In this document: positions 52,060 through 62,705 of the stretch, in pieces
How positions within the stretch are numbered: position 1 is the stretch's first letter
How the letters are laid out: every line of letters starts with the position of its first letter
Assembly: GCA_021234155.1 (NCBI GenBank)
Contig: JAJEKV010000027.1
Span: 15,530,891-15,594,890 of the forward strand
From: Isoetes taiwanensis
Lineage: Eukaryota > Streptophyta > Lycopodiopsida > Isoetales > Isoetaceae
Direction: 5' to 3'
Length of the DNA stretch: 64,000 nt
Translations under genes and position numbers: made by a program
Notes under the pieces: generated by a model
Told to the model about the DNA's origin: nothing
The model's database searches: none
What the model saw: the letters and a program-made list of their open reading frames with translations, nothing else

Positions 52060-52884
52060 GTGCTTTATGTGATGGTGTTCATTTATGCATCAAGATATGC
52101 CACAGAAGCCAGAATAGAGTTGAGAATTATAATGCAAGCATACAAATCTAGAGACAGCAACAGATTTTTGGAGTCTGATACAAGGCCAAAGCAAAAGATA
52201 GGAGGGGGTCATGAAGAAACGCAAGAATCAGGCATCTACTCCATTGTTAGATACCTAAAGCCATTCGGATTGGCAGCATATTTCTTTGTACAACTTGGGG
52301 CATACAAAGGGGGTTCCAGTACTTTCTCTATTGTTGGTCTTGCTTCAAAACCCCTCCATGTCTATGCCAATCCAGCATTTCAATGCAAATGGGTTCCTGC
52401 TGCAAATTCCTCCTCCACCATCGCCACAATCAAAGCTAAGAAATTCCTTCCAGATTGGGGCTTCGGCAGAATGTACACTGTCGTAGTTCTAAGTTGTAAA
52501 TTTGAGCAGGAAATAGGCACTGATGCACTTGGAGGCCAGCTTTTAATTCATGGGAAACATGGCAAAGGGGTAGGGGTTGAAATCCCTGTAAATTTTGTGG
52601 CTCTGGAAGAAAAGGCTGGAGATTATAATGCTGAGAATTTCCAGCCTCCATATCCCTATGATTATTTATACTGTGGATCCCCACTGTATGGTTATCTGAA
52701 CCCTCAAAGGATCAGAGAATGGATTGCTTATCATGCCAAATTTTTTGGCCCCAGATCCCATTTTGTATTCCATGATGCAGGGGGCATTGATTCAGATGTT
52801 CAAAATGTTTTAGAGCCTTGGGTTAAGGCTGGGAGAGTTACGATACGAAATTACAGAGAACAAGAAAAATATGATGGTTATTGA
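52060..52884 (+). pseudogene. Captured GT92 galactosyltransferase (GALS-like) fragment
   Basis: 274 open codons closely resemble the middle of plant galactan beta-1,4-galactosyltransferases (GT92, formerly DUF23), which extend pectic galactan in the Golgi. Seen: F-V-Q-L-G-A-Y-K-G-G, V-G-L-A-S-K-P-L-H-V-Y, K-F-L-P-D-W-G-F-G-R-M-Y-T-V-V-V, Y-D-Y-L-Y-C-G-S-P-L-Y-G, R-E-W-I-A-Y-H-A-K-F-F-G, H-F-V-F-H-D-A-G-G. It stops after Y-D-G-Y, before the D-x-D/E-Y-I catalytic region. The N-terminal membrane anchor is also absent. No introns interrupt it. Perfect 20-bp inverted repeats (52031-52050 and 52871-52890) bracket it. It is a transposon-captured piece, not a working gene. Confidence 0.88.
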
Positions 52885-53065
52885 AAAATAGGATATACAA
52901 TTGAAAAATGGCAGATCACACTGAAATCAACTGAAATGAATAGTTAGAATCTGAATAGTCACAATGGAAGTCTACAATGGAAGATCTGAATAATTGTACA
53001 AATCTGAATAGTCACAATGAAAGTCACAATGGAAGTCTGAAATCTCAAGTTCAGTTATTACAAAC

Positions 53066-53241
53066 CTCTGTAGGAAAATTTTGAGGCAGGTTCAACTCAA
53101 CACGTTCGGTTCCAATACGAGTCTCTACCAGAAGGCACGTTCTTTTCATAAGCATGAATTTTGGAATATTCCTTGCGCATGTTATCCCATTTTGAATGGC
53201 ATTGATCAGCACTCCGATTGCAACCATATTTTCTACATATG
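53066..53241 (-). CDS. Harbinger Myb/SANT partner, second exon
   Basis: Between acceptor GTGCAG and donor ACAGAG/GTTTGT. It continues exon 1 in phase (AG+C): I-C-R-K-Y-G-C-N-R-S-A-D-Q-C-H-S-K-W-D-N-M, then Y-E-K-N-V-P-S-G-R-D-S-Y-W. This is the second half of the SANT/trihelix domain that binds the element's ends. A one-base shift near 53125 moves to L-N-L-P-Q-N-F-P-T-E, so this copy is probably inactive. Confidence 0.8.
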
Positions 53242-53374
53242 CTGCACACAAATACAAGTTCAATACAACAAAGAGCTAACAACATGTTTACTAATTAGGA
53301 TAGTGTCGCAAAATACATTCTGGATCTACTTATTGACTAAAAATCTTAGTCCTAAACTTCTGTCACAGCGTACC

Positions 53375-53541
53375 TCGACCTCGGTTCCTGCGCCTAAAGC
53401 TTTTCCTCAATCATTTGATGTCCCAAATTTGATCTACTTTTCTATAGCAGAGTATACTTTACCTCCGTTCCCGCGCCTAAAGCTTTTCCTAAATCATTTG
53501 ATGTTCCAAATTTGATCTACTTTTCTATAGCAGAGTATCCT
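53375..53541 (+). repeat. 83-bp tandem duplication
   Basis: Two copies of a unit from CCTCGGTTCC/CCTCCGTTCC through GCGCCTAAAGCTTTTCCT, AAATTTGATCTACTTTTC and AGCAGAGTAT lie head to tail. It is at the left border region of the block inserted in the Myb partner intron. Confidence 0.85.
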
Positions 53542-53554
53542 TTTCCCAATTTCT

Positions 53555-54780
53555 TTGCCCGCCCACAACATAGATCGTTTATCCGGAACTGATCTTCGTC
53601 AATCAAGCGAAATGGTAGAAGAGGCAGTAACAGCGAAGGATTTTGTTGCTTTGCATGGTTTGTTGAACGAGGGTCTGCAGCCCCATTTGAAGTACAGTTG
53701 GCTTACAAGTCAAGTTACAAAGGATCAATGGGAATCCGTTTGGCAGGAACCTTTCAACTCAAAGTCTGCAATCAAGGTTCATTTTGTTCGACCACATTTG
53801 AGAGGAAAATTGGAAAGCTTATTGAGAGTATTTTACCCAGATGGCGTTTGTAACAATGAAGTAAGAAAACAACTTGCTTATGCCTTTGTTTGAGAAAACT
53901 GCCCTGAAGGATTGCTTGATCCCGTAGGTCATCAGATAAATTGGGCTTCATATGGTGCACAGGTTATGATGTACAAGAAATGCAGGCCGAGAAAAAATCC
54001 ACAAAAAGCAAAAGCTGAAATTGATACCAAACCCGATATTTACGCAAAAAGAAAATCCTAAGCCTATTCTAGATCAGACCTATTTGAATCATAACTTGCA
54101 GTTAGTGACAGAAAACTTAAAGAGGCTTGAGATAAAAAAAGGCTGAGATGGGAAAAAGAAATGCAAGATATTGTTGTTAGCCCGGGTCACGATGAGAAAT
54201 CAAATGATAAAATTTTCAAAAGGTTGTCCGAAAAAAAAGTAATATGGAAAAGCTTAAGTCCAAAGTATTGCCGAAGAAGAGCTTTGATTACTACAAAGGA
54301 ATTGGAGCTAGAAATCACAGAAATGGAAAAGAAATTGATGTTTGAAGAGTATGCCTGTGAATCTTTGGAGTCAATTTGCAAACCTGAAGATCCACTTCTG
54401 CTTGTGAAGGAGTCATTGGAAGCTCAGATAACTGAAAATGATGTTGAGCTAAATGCAGCAAAAGAACATGCTAGCCACCTTGAAAGTCTGAGGCAGATCA
54501 CCAACTCTCCTTTCTGCATCAACACCATCAAAAGAAAGCTACCAGGTTTTTTGCAAAGTTATTGTATTGCTTGTGGTTTAAGTTTTCATGATAAATACAA
54601 GATGTCCATACTTCTTGATTGTGAACATGAATATCATGTGATGTGTGCTTTGCATTGTTGAAGGAAGGAGATGTTTGAAATGTGAATGTAATATTCACGA
54701 AGACCTTTTTGTTGAACTTGGTATGAGTACTCCAACAGGATTAGAGCAAGTTGCTTCTTTTTTGATCCTAAATTAACTCA
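53555..54780 (+). pseudogene. Coiled-coil protein with RING-like zinc finger
   Basis: Broken frames in one direction: 53555-53893, a middle part to 54160 with stops, and 54161-54661. The last is rich in heptad-like E/L/K runs (E-L-E-L-E-I-T-E-M-E-K-K-L) and ends Y-C-I-A-C-G ... L-L-D-C-E-H-E-Y-H-V-M-C-A-L-H-C. After a one-base shift at ~54660 more cysteines follow (C-K-C-E-C-N-I-H). The C-x2-C ... C-x-H-x2-H-x2-C order is that of RING-H2-like fingers, which in other proteins recruit E2 ubiquitin-conjugating enzymes. Whether it belongs to the neighbouring transposase as an accessory gene or was captured separately is open. Confidence 0.5.
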
Positions 54781-54959
54781 TAAGAAATCTGATGTGGGAT
54801 CAAAAAGGCATTTCGGGGCTGATTTGGGATCAAATACTGATTTCGGCCGATATTGAAGGTCTAATTGATGTTCAGCCGAAAGCAGTTGAAGTCCCCTTCT
54901 AGTAGCGAAAAGAGGAGGGACATGCAAGGGATGCTGATTTTGAGCCAGATCTTGCAGAG

Positions 54960-56850
54960 TTAAGTGATCAAGTTCAGATGTTGAGTTCAAGGCAATTGAG
55001 AAGTAGTGGTAAAATTGGGGATGAGAAGGCAGGTGGTTCGGAGGCAGGTCTTGTTGAGAGTGAAGTTGAATGTGTGTTGGATACTCCAACCAGAAAGAAA
55101 TAAAAGCACTCAGCACCAAACAAGGATGCTATGGTTGAGAAGAAGAAAGGGAAGGACAATAGCAAGACCAAAGGGGTTGAAGTTGGGCCTGGCAAGAAAA
55201 AAGGGACTGAGGCCAGGCAGAACAAGAAAAAAATTGGGGAGGGTAGAAAGTATCCATTGAGACGGAGAATGCACATCGATGTGAATGAAGCCCGGGGGAT
55301 TCACATAGTGTCGGCCGTATATACCATGTGAGTGGACGATTAGGGGTTTTTTTTTAACCTAAAGCGTACGAATACGTACGGGAAGGGGTTCTTTAGACCT
55401 TAAAAAATCCAATCTCTAGTGATGTATTTCATACGGAAAGGGGTTTTTTAGGCCTTAAAAAAAGCGTATACGAAGGGGTTTTTTATGACCCCTTCCTCGC
55501 ACATGGCGTATCCCTTATACACTAAGTGCTATCCCCGGGGAATGAAGACGGGGAAGAAGAGGGTGTTGAGAAGACAATTATGGAGAATATAAGGTCCACC
55601 CTTGAAGATGTTGCAAATGTAGATCCTGCTGGTGCAGATACAGGTTTTGAACAAGATGGTAATGCTGCAGCAAAATCTGTACACAATGAAGGTACAAATA
55701 GTAACTTTGCAGCAATTATGGATGCTCTTAGAGGAAATTCAAATATTTCTTTGAGAGCACTAATTCATAAATGATATTTTAATGTTCAGGGATTCATAAA
55801 GTAGTACAACTTGATGAGGATTTAACTGTTTCCAATTTAACTTCCAGGTTTATGACTTTTTAATTTAATTTGAAGTTTTTGTGGATCTATTGATCCTGTA
55901 TTCACTTAATTAATTGTCTGAACATCAGGTCTACCGAGTTGCAAAGTACAATTGTAACTGGTTTGCAACTCAGCAATGTAACTTCGAGGTTATTACTTTT
56001 AAATTTTAATTGTACTATTTTCTTGAATAATTCACTGAATTGCATGTTATTTAACTTATTAGGTGTTCTGATGTGCAAGTTGTACCTATGAAAAAAAGTT
56101 GTTGATACTAGATCTCAATGGCGTCTTTGGTAAAGAGTTATAGAAGAACCAATCAAATAAGAAGACACGAGGCGGCTTAGCACTTCGGCTTTTGAGAACA
56201 TCAAACACTAACAAATTGGTTGTGTTGAGGCCAGGTGTTCACACATTCTTGGAGGAAGCCTCCAGACTATTCGACCTTGCAATTTGGTCATCCATGAATG
56301 CATTCAATGTTGCAGAAGTTCTTGATGTTGTCTGTCCTTTTCTCAAAGGTAAACTTGTATTTGTGTGGGACCAAAAATATTGTGATGAGATGCCTTTCAA
56401 ATGGCCACTCGAATCTGCAAATCCAGTATTCATGAAGCCACTTCATAAGGTATATGAAGCTTTTCGACAATATGGAAATAATGTGGTTCTTGCAGATGAT
56501 GAAGTATACAAGACATACATGTCCCCACCATTCACATCCATCATGGTGCCTACTTTTCTGAGTGATCCTCATGATGATATTCTTGACTCTTATTTGCTTC
56601 CAATGATTAGACAAGTTGCACAGGTTGAAGACGTTTCTGCAATTTTGAAGATAAATTCTAGGGCAGAGGCTTTTACAAGAACATCCCTGGGTGTTCTGGA
56701 TGTGCTATTTCAGCAACAATTGGTCAGCATCAGAGTTTATTAGTTAGAGCTTACTGCAAGGGTCAGATTAAGTGGTTAGTGGATGGTTTTGGGAAACATT
56801 TCAGTGCTGATCAGTTGGAGCAGATGAAGAAATATTTGACTATTGCCTAG
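54960..56850 (+). pseudogene. FCP1/NIF-like phosphatase gene with Lys-rich linker
   Basis: A lysine-rich stretch (55128-55260, K-K-K-G-K-D-N-S-K) and an acidic frame (55526-55774) precede the catalytic region. Near 56095 the HAD motif K-L-L-I-L-D-L-N-G-V-F is read before a stop. The frame 56192-56743 gives V-L-R-P-G-V-H-T-F-L-E-E, L-A-I-W-S-S-M-N, F-V-W-D-Q-K-Y-C and V-V-L-A-D-D-E-V-Y-K. This is the FCP1-homology (NLI-interacting factor-like) fold that removes phosphates from proteins such as the RNA polymerase II tail. The second catalytic Asp of D-x-D is Asn here, as in plant D-L-N-G relatives. Intron-like gaps at 55850-56070 (GT..AG) and an indel near 56130 break the frame. 55330-55500 holds repeats of AAGGGGTTTTTTA. 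Confidence 0.65.
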
Positions 56851-56874
56851 AAGAATACTTCTTGTAAATACATG

Positions 56875-57060
56875 TCAATTTTGTGAAACCCTTTACATAG
56901 AGGCTGAGACCTCAATTTTGTGAAACTGTTTGTAATAGTATATGAGTGCAGATATGCCTCAATTTTGTGAAAGCTGTGACATAGAGGCTGAGACCTCAAT
57001 TTTGTGAAATACTTTGTAATAATATACGAGTAAAACTTTGCCTCAATTCTGTTATGTTTT
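56875..57060 (+). repeat. CTCAATTTTGTGAAA tandem repeats
   Basis: At least four copies of CCTCAATTTTGTGAAA with TGACATAGAGGCTGAGA and TTGTAATARTATA spacers in alternating order. 57061-57382 is T-rich with two copies of TTTGAAGACATTGCAGGCCT. No gene is evident. Confidence 0.75.
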
Positions 57061-57382
57061 GTTATCTTGTTATTTTGTTATTCTTTCTTCAAGTTTGTCC
57101 AATACTTTGAAGACATTGCAGGCCTCAATCTAGCAGATTCACAGTTCAGCTCAATTTTGTGTGTCTTGCTCTTTTAACATTGCAGATATGTGTATATCAC
57201 TTTGAAGACATTGCAGGCCTGGTGATAACAAATATGTGTAGTGCAGATATGTGGGATGCTCAATTTTGTGTGTCTTATTCTTTTGAACAGACTGTTGTAC
57301 ATATTACCTTCTATGAGGCAGGTGGAAGACTACTCATGATCTGCTGGCAAGTGTCTTCTGCCATGATATACAAGTTTGAGCC

Positions 57383-60300
57383 TTACATGATCTCCGCAAT
57401 CATGTCAAATTTAGAAAGTCTAACAAGATGGCTATATACACTGGCAACTGGTTTGTTCTGCAAGAGTTGAAACCTTAGACCACCATCGATTTGTTTGTAA
57501 TAATGTCTCGTCACAATAACTTCTTCGACCCCGAATACATTTCCCCATCCATCCTTATAATTTTCTAGCAAAGTATTCTTTGCTTCAGTGCATTTAAGTA
57601 CATAAAAATCTACCCCTTCTTCATTCCCTTCTTCAGCATTTACAGCAAAATTGTCACCCACTTCTATCATAGAACTCATTACATCTTCTTCATCCTCTTC
57701 TTCTTCCTCAACATCATACTCGTTATCTTCTTGCAAATCATTGCTGTCACCTGTATTCTTAGGATCCTTCAACCTCAACTGAATGGTTGCCCAAAAACCA
57801 ATTCGACTCATATTGATGCATTTATCCCACTTAAATTGAATGCAGTAGTTGCAAAATCATGACAAAGGTCTGTAAGCTACCTTCAAAGAGTTCTTCTTGT
57901 CACATGGTCTTATGCAGTGGAGCAATTGAGTTCCCTTTAAAGTATGGCATTCCAATCTTTCTGATCTATCTATCTTTGAAGACTCTATCTCCCAGAAATA
58001 CCTGTAACAATATGAAAAGAAAGTGCTTTAAGTGCTGGAAAGTGCTTGAAGTGCTGAAATGTCTGCAATAAAATTGTAAAACACTACAAAATTATACCTT
58101 TTGATATCATGATCAGATGGATGATTTTCAAAGTGCCATTTAAGAAAAGCAACTATCTCCTTTGCACACTGTAGTTTCCATCCATTATACTTCATTTGCT
58201 CTTGAGTTACCATCATGCTCACCTTTCCCATGTGAGCTAGCAAAAAAATTCCATAGAAGATCCTTGCCCATTCTTCCATAAAATCTACCAAGAAAGTGGA
58301 ATGGTCTCAAAGACTTGGTTTGTGAAGAACATCCATCACTCCAAAACACACGTTTTTTATATTCAACTCCAATACTTTGCAACCAATCGGCATGCATTTG
58401 TAGACAATGTTGGACATATTCTGTGTCATGTGTTTTGTCATCACTAATATAGAAATGAGTGTCCTTCACAATACCTTGGAGACTTTGTTTCCTTTTTTCT
58501 TTGGCCAAGTTCTTGTTCTTCTTGCATGAGTTCTCTTCCTCTTTCTTTTTTCTTTCTTCTTCTTCTTCACTTTTCATCCTCCTGTAGGTTATATGCACTA
58601 GAATTGACACCTGGTCAGTATGCCAATGACAGGATTGAGCTTCTTGTTGGATCTTAAATCCATAATTTTCAGCAAAATCTATGACAGAAACAATGGTATC
58701 ATCTTGAAGTGTTGCCAAGCAATTCCTGAATTCCTTGGCTTGCCAACGAGCTCTATAATTATGAGGTACAAAAGATTTCAAAGTCATTCTTGCATGCTTA
58801 TTAAATTCAAAAGGACTACCCAATTTGTAGGCCAATTTTGTAACCTTTGGAGGTTTCTTAGATGACTTCAATGTCTTCTTCCTTTGGACTTCTACCTGCC
58901 ATGTTAAGGCCAATTTATCAGCTCCTGATATGGAAGTTATATGATTGAATCATATTTAATGAAGTCACTAAATGCACTTTGCAATCTAATTTGAAAGTCA
59001 TTACCTTCTCAAATACTTTCCAATTCACATTGTAAGTCTTGCTCTTATTCCTCTCCTTAGGACATGTTGGCAGCCTGCAATACATTATAGCAAACATGGT
59101 AAATAGAAAGCAAAATTATAGGTTTGAAACAAAGGAAACCATGTACTCATTTCTTTAAACCACATTTTGTACAAGTCTGCATCAGACACGCATGCTTATG
59201 CCACTCGTCACTCTCATCCTTTGGGCAGACCACCATTCTCCAATAATCACTACTTGATCTGATGATGTTCTCCTTAGCCATGCAGATTAGACCTGGTCCA
59301 CAAACCTTGCACTGACACTTACAATCCTTATGAACACCATAAGGATCTGTCCTCATATTGTTGATGGCCTGCCTTGCAAATTCTAAGTGCAAATGGTATT
59401 GGCAACAACAAGTCTCCCTTTCTTGAAGTTTTCTTACATAGCTTGGCTTCAGTTTTTCAAAAGCCTGCTGGGACATCTTTATATTAGGATGTTCCTTCTT
59501 GAAAGCAAGGTACAATTGTACCTGAACACAATTACAATAATAAATTTAGTTATTTTATAAAGTGAATGAAAGAATTAGTGCACAACATTTCAAATTTCTG
59601 GTCGAAACTATTACCTGTGTAATCTCTAGCAAATGAATAGGATGATCAATTTTATCACCATTTTCAGCCAAATGCTTCCTCACATGCTTCTTATAAGGTG
59701 AGACTCTAGTATTTTCATCCCAAAACTTCCTCACCGTGGATATTTCTTCAGCTGAAAATGCGTCACTTCTTCTCTTCCTTCCAAATATTGACCAAGGACC
59801 AGCTTCACACTCTGCAAATATACATCTTCTAAATGCCATGGCAATAGTTTTTCTTGGAACAGATAGAACCCTTGAAATTGCAGATTGATTAATCCCTCCT
59901 GTCGAAGATGCTGCCATTTGAAGGGTGCTCTTTCTTGCTTGGAGGACATCAGTTGTTCTTTGCATTAACATTCACAATCATGGTTTTCATTATAGCAATA
60001 TCCCTGGGATCTGGTACATCTGCTTCCAATGGCAAATGTTTGTTTCTCTTGAAAAGTCTTTGAAGAACTTTCCCTTTATCCAAATCCTCAGAAACGTTCC
60101 TGACAATGTGATTAAAAGAATCATCTAACTCTTTTGAGAGTTCCTGCAGTCTTCTTTTACTAAGCCCTTGTTTTCTCCTCCTCTCGTTTGGTGGAATGTT
60201 TTCCTTTTCCCTTTCTTTCATTCTCTTTCTCGATTCTCTTTTCCTGTTGGCTTCAAATTCCAGATAAATTCTCCTATTCTGATCATCAAGGCTTTCAGAA

Positions 60301-60458
60301 TTGGCCATAAAATGGAGGTGCAATGGAGAACTGGAATTGGGATTGGGATTGGAATTAGAATTGAGAATTGGAATTAGAATTTCAGGATTGGGATTGGGAT
60401 TGGACATGCATACTATTTTTGGAGTAACAACCCCCGAGGTCGTTGAACGAAAATTCAT
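57383..60458 (-). pseudogene. Transposase-like gene with WSDGC...SHGKGEHDG motifs
   Basis: A multi-exon minus-strand gene. Exon pieces: 60458-~59990 (probable starts 60407 or 60308; basic, helical), 59971-~59600 (S-V-P-R-K-T-I-A-M-A-F-R-R), 59515-59150 (Cys-rich C-K-C-Q-C-K-V-C-G-P-G, C-T-K-C-G), 58913-~58110 and 58003-57383. The core has V-I-D-F-A-E-N-Y, S-C-H-W-H-T-D-Q-V-S-I-L-V-H, F-W-S-D-G-C-S-S-Q-T-K-S and W-N-F-F-A-S-S-H-G-K-G-E-H-D-G, a family common in plant genomes and of transposon type. In the last part a TGA sits where relatives have Cys in C-F-C-N-Y-C, and a long Glu run follows. The acidic residues in D-F-A-E-N, W-S-D-G and G-E-H-D suggest a DDE/RNase H-like nuclease. Confidence 0.65.
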
Positions 60459-61114
60459 CGAGTAAAAAGCACCTCAAGCACCTACAGCACTTGTCCGGAC
60501 GGTGCTTTTTGGGTAGCATTATCATATTTACACCCTACAAGAAAATCCACATGCATTACCAAAAATACATGAAGAAATGCATGGCAGGAGTCATGACAAT
60601 TCCACATAAAAGGGCTGCAAAAGTTTAGCACACCTATAAAGGAATACAAAAGTAGAGCATATAGCCTATATCTCTATATCCTAAAGAGGGTGAAGGTCAT
60701 TCCAGTTCAGGCAGCAATGGCAATTCACATATATTTACTGCTCATATTTATCACTTGTACAACAAATGCTTACCTTGATTGCATCAGCATAAACCTTGAA
60801 ATATGCTGATAAAGATCATTTATCCTTTAGACCCAAAAGTTCCAGAACATAAACACATGGACTGGATGTTCACGGGAAAATGTACTTTTATAAGATGCAT
60901 CATGTTTTTGGTTTTTAAATGGAGATTTAATGCAGTAGCTTTTTGCAGCATCATTACAGCATAGAGTTGCAGCAGCAGAGGCCTTGCTCATACTATCGTC
61001 CGAGAGGAAAGCACAGGCATTGAAGATTGTAGAGGATTCAATGTATAAATGTCTATTGAATAAAATAACAAGAGTTTTGCATTTACATAGTTATTCTTCC
61101 TTCAATAATAGAAA
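60459..61114. other. Right border of the inserted block
   Basis: At 60468-60513 AAAAAGCACC and GGTGCTTTTT form a dyad around CAAGCACCTACAGCACTT; related GTGCTT words lie at 58022-58060. Near 60850-60900 GATGTTCACGGGAAAATGTA, then TTTTATAAGATGC, resembles 51763-51810, so the Myb-partner intron resumes here and the insertion ends near 60850. A possible exon end (V-Y-A-D-A-I-K before GTAAGC, minus strand) lies at 60770-60800. No complete gene. Confidence 0.45.
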
Positions 61115-61756
61115 TTGACGTTTATGGAGATACAACAAATGGAGGCTTGGAGCTCAAGCAATGCATCTCTGTCCATCAGTTACTGGAATCTACCTTTCAC
61201 GACCCTGAGGCTGCGCCAAGTATATTTTCTGCTCTTTTCAGTTTCATTTGCAATGGTTGTAGTATCTGAGTTGATAACTTTTGTTGCAGGATGGGGTTCA
61301 TGTTGTGCTGAGATGTTTCCATATTCAACTTACTTTGGAGGAGCCAAGAGTAACAAAGCTGAGAGGATACCTGTAATTGCAGCTCTTAATGCAGGGACAT
61401 GCCATACAGATGCTGCTAATGGCATCATTGAGAACGTTGAAGCTGTTAAGATCATTCGATTCTAGCAGCTTCAAACAGTATATTAATTTGGAAGCCACCG
61501 GAAGTTCCGTTTTGTAGCAAAAGGTTTTCACAGAACATTTCTGACAGGGATCTTGCAGTTCCAGGGTTGAAGGGTTTTGTGAAGTTTACAGTCCCAACGG
61601 AGAGCATTTACTAGAGTGCATTTTGCTTTTTCCATTTTCATATAGTTGTAACCATCACTCTGACATATCATAATCCCAGATATTATTAAGAGCTCTTGAG
61701 AAAGACAAGAAGTTCAAACAATCTTCCATTCTACACAAGATTCTAAAATATGATAA
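61115..61756 (+). other. Unassigned fragment with exon-like pieces
   Basis: A 116-codon open frame (61115-61465) includes a hydrophobic stretch L-L-F-S-V-S-F-A-M-V-V-V. In other frames short peptides end at plausible splice sites (TTTTCAG, GTTGCAG at 61230-61290). I recognise no protein family. It may be another captured gene piece in the Myb-partner intron. Confidence 0.25.
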
Positions 61757-61775
61757 TTAAAAGAAAAATACATAC

Positions 61776-62023
61776 CTAGCAACATTCTCCCATTGCTCTT
61801 GTCCATTGGCCATTCTTTCCTGTATTCCTCCTCTAGTCTGCAAGTTAATGTCTTTCTTCCGAGCATCACTGAAAATAATCATCTCATTGAGAGACCATTG
61901 TGTGCCTCGTGTAAGAGAACGGCCTGAGTTCATGCTTTGAGTGGCTTGAGCGGCTTGGGAATTGAATTCCATAGGACCCAATGAAACATTTGTGCTTTGA
62001 GTGGCTTCGGAGCTGGCTTCCAT
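61776..62023 (-). CDS. Harbinger Myb/SANT partner, first exon
   Basis: Starts at ATG 62023. R-G-T-Q-W-S-L-N-E-M-I-I-F-S-D-A-R-K-K-D and Q-E-Q-W-E-N-V-A form the first half of a Myb/SANT (trihelix-like) domain with the spaced tryptophans. The exon ends at CTAG/GTATGT. Splicing to exon 2 at 53241 keeps the frame and gives W-E-N-V-A-S-I-C-R-K. The intron between, ~8.5 kb, contains the RING-like, phosphatase-like and transposase-like genes. Confidence 0.8.
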
Positions 62024-62621
62024 GTCTGAAAGAGCATAGAATTCCTATATAAATTCAAGTTCTCATCAGTAAATGCACAAGGAATCAGCACAAGGAAATC
62101 AGTAAATGCACAAGGAATCAGCACAACGAAGTAAATGCACAAGGAAGCAAATGCCCACTCACGTCGCCAATTCCGATTCCGTTCTCCATTCCTACACCAT
62201 TGCTGTTTTCGCGCCACACGGAGTTTTACGGATTCATTCAAGATTTTACCTATTGCTGCAGGTGAAGATAAAAAATGACCAGAAATGCAGGTCAAGACGT
62301 CTCATTTGACGTCGCAGCCGGTCGATCATGAACTGCTGGAGCAGTTTGACGTCCAACGGTTTGGACGTTGAGCCGCCTGGCAAAAAAAATTAACATGTGA
62401 ATATGTTTTTTGTTACATGTGAAGCGTCCCTTACGAATTTCCTCATGCCGTGTGGGTTTGCCGATTTTGATGTCCATTTGCAACTTTGAACCAAAAATGT
62501 CTTAAGCATGTAGAAAAACTAAATGATAGTAAGATATTAGCCTGAATTCACCATATATTATATTCTATGTAATACATCCATTCTTCGACTTCCTTGAGAA
62601 ACTTCTTTCCTTGCTATATTG
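62024..62621. other. Upstream of the Myb exon and of the terpene synthase
   Basis: Short direct repeats of AGTAAATGCACAAGGAATCAG at 62070-62145. A GC-richer part with GACGTC words and CCAACGGTTTGGACGTTGA at 62300-62375 might mark the Harbinger end, but I could not pair it with a left terminus. No gene. Confidence 0.4.
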
Positions 62622-62622
62622 C

Positions 62623-62629
62623 TATATAA
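62623..62629 (+). promoter_or_regulatory. TATA box of the terpene synthase gene
   Basis: TATATAA, 77 bases before the ATG at 62706, with two ATTTTTTCATT copies between. Distance and context are ordinary for a plant core promoter. Confidence 0.5.
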
Positions 62630-62705
62630 TGCATAAACATTTTTTCATTCGATGCATGTGAACATTTTTTCATTTTGTGCATGAGCAGATTTGCTACAAG
62701 CAATA

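Larger units (their letters stand above)
42061..62023. mobile_element. PIF/Harbinger element swollen by nested insertions (ends not found)
   Basis: A transposase on the plus strand and a Myb/SANT partner gene on the minus strand define a PIF/Harbinger element. The partner's exons are scattered over 19 kb because its introns hold a LINE, a retroposon, a galactosyltransferase fragment and a block with three more genes. I could not find the terminal repeats. The interval given is only from the first to the last recognised Harbinger exon. Confidence 0.6.

Noticed and set aside
52060-52884. A functional GALS galactosyltransferase gene
   Set aside because: It lacks the membrane anchor and everything after Y-D-G-Y, including the catalytic metal-binding region, and is flanked by transposon sequence.
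54778-55304. Minus-strand open frames opposite the Lys-rich linker
   Set aside because: The plus strand carries the coherent Lys-rich and phosphatase-like reading; the reverse frames are Leu/Phe/Pro shadows of Lys/Glu codons.
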